Positions 64,000-64,000 of a DNA stretch of 64,000 nucleotides are shown in pieces. A program made the position numbers and the translations under genes. This DNA comes from Deltaproteobacteria bacterium (GTDB lineage: Bacteria; Myxococcota_A; UBA9160; JAJDAL01): the NCBI GenBank assembly GCA_029261875.1, contig JAJDAL010000049.1, forward strand, positions 1-64,000, written 5' to 3'. Position 1 is the first letter of the stretch. The number at the start of each line of letters is the position of its first letter. Under the pieces are notes generated by a model. It searched no databases. It worked only from the letters and a program-made list of their open reading frames with translations, and was not told the DNA's origin.

Positions 64000-64000
64000 C

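Overview
The window is one contiguous, densely coded, high-GC bacterial segment with many GTG and TTG starts, GGAGG-type ribosome binding sites, and genes that often overlap by 4 bases. Its content points to a Gram-negative 'deltaproteobacterial-type' lineage such as Myxococcota, Binatota or a relative. The evidence is a DUF1302-type outer-membrane protein, an RND/MMPL exporter with a LolA-like partner, PEP-CTERM and Myxococcus-type Cys-rich surface proteins, two F420-type LLM oxidoreductases, and acyl-CoA metabolism genes. This placement is inferred from gene content only. No rRNA, tRNA, CRISPR array, phage or insertion sequence was recognised, and no gene-free stretch exceeds 300 bases.

Layout. 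Positions 1-7.4 kb hold a hydrolase and R2-like diiron protein pair, a D-aminoacylase-type amidohydrolase, a haem-oxygenase-like diiron protein, a PEP-CTERM protein beside a rhomboid protease, and a lipoprotein overlapping an indoleamine 2,3-dioxygenase. From 7.4 to 14.4 kb there is a ZTP riboswitch before long-form glyA, a dus gene, a TetR/ABC1-kinase pair with a palindromic operator, and a threonine-dehydratase-like gene with bolA. From 14.4 to 29.8 kb lie the DUF1302 protein, a crotonase, a PhoD-like lipoprotein, a SWIM/SNF2 helicase, Prc, an acyltransferase, and the exporter pair, in which the exporter carries a C-terminal cyclic-nucleotide-binding-like domain.

From 30 to 39.3 kb lie typA, an NDH-2-like enzyme, a probable AhpD-like selenoprotein (CxxU, encoded by an in-frame TGA at 33432-33434), two LLM enzymes, an acyl-CoA synthetase and a hydrolase. 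From 39.4 to 50.5 kb is a complete type I secretion locus: a 1371-residue Pro/Gly-repeat RTX protein followed by TolC, HlyD and ABC components, with a TPR/GT9-like protein and a sulfotransferase beyond it. From 50.5 to 64 kb lie a HypE/PurM-like protein, a large Cys-rich exported protein, and a Fur-box-preceded bfd/bfr unit running into two hydrolases, an atypical SDR and a PCMT-like methyltransferase. After these come acyl-CoA dehydrogenase, an aminotransferase, a cyclophilin, a PilZ protein and a DegT aminotransferase cut by the window end.

The strongest observation is the selenoprotein. Its Glu72-Cys84-Sec87-His91 spacing reproduces the AhpD active site, and a hairpin lies just after the UGA. 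Other points of note are a bacterioferritin lacking both ferroxidase histidines, the secretion locus with its sugar/sulfate-transfer neighbours, and the exporter/cNMP fusion.
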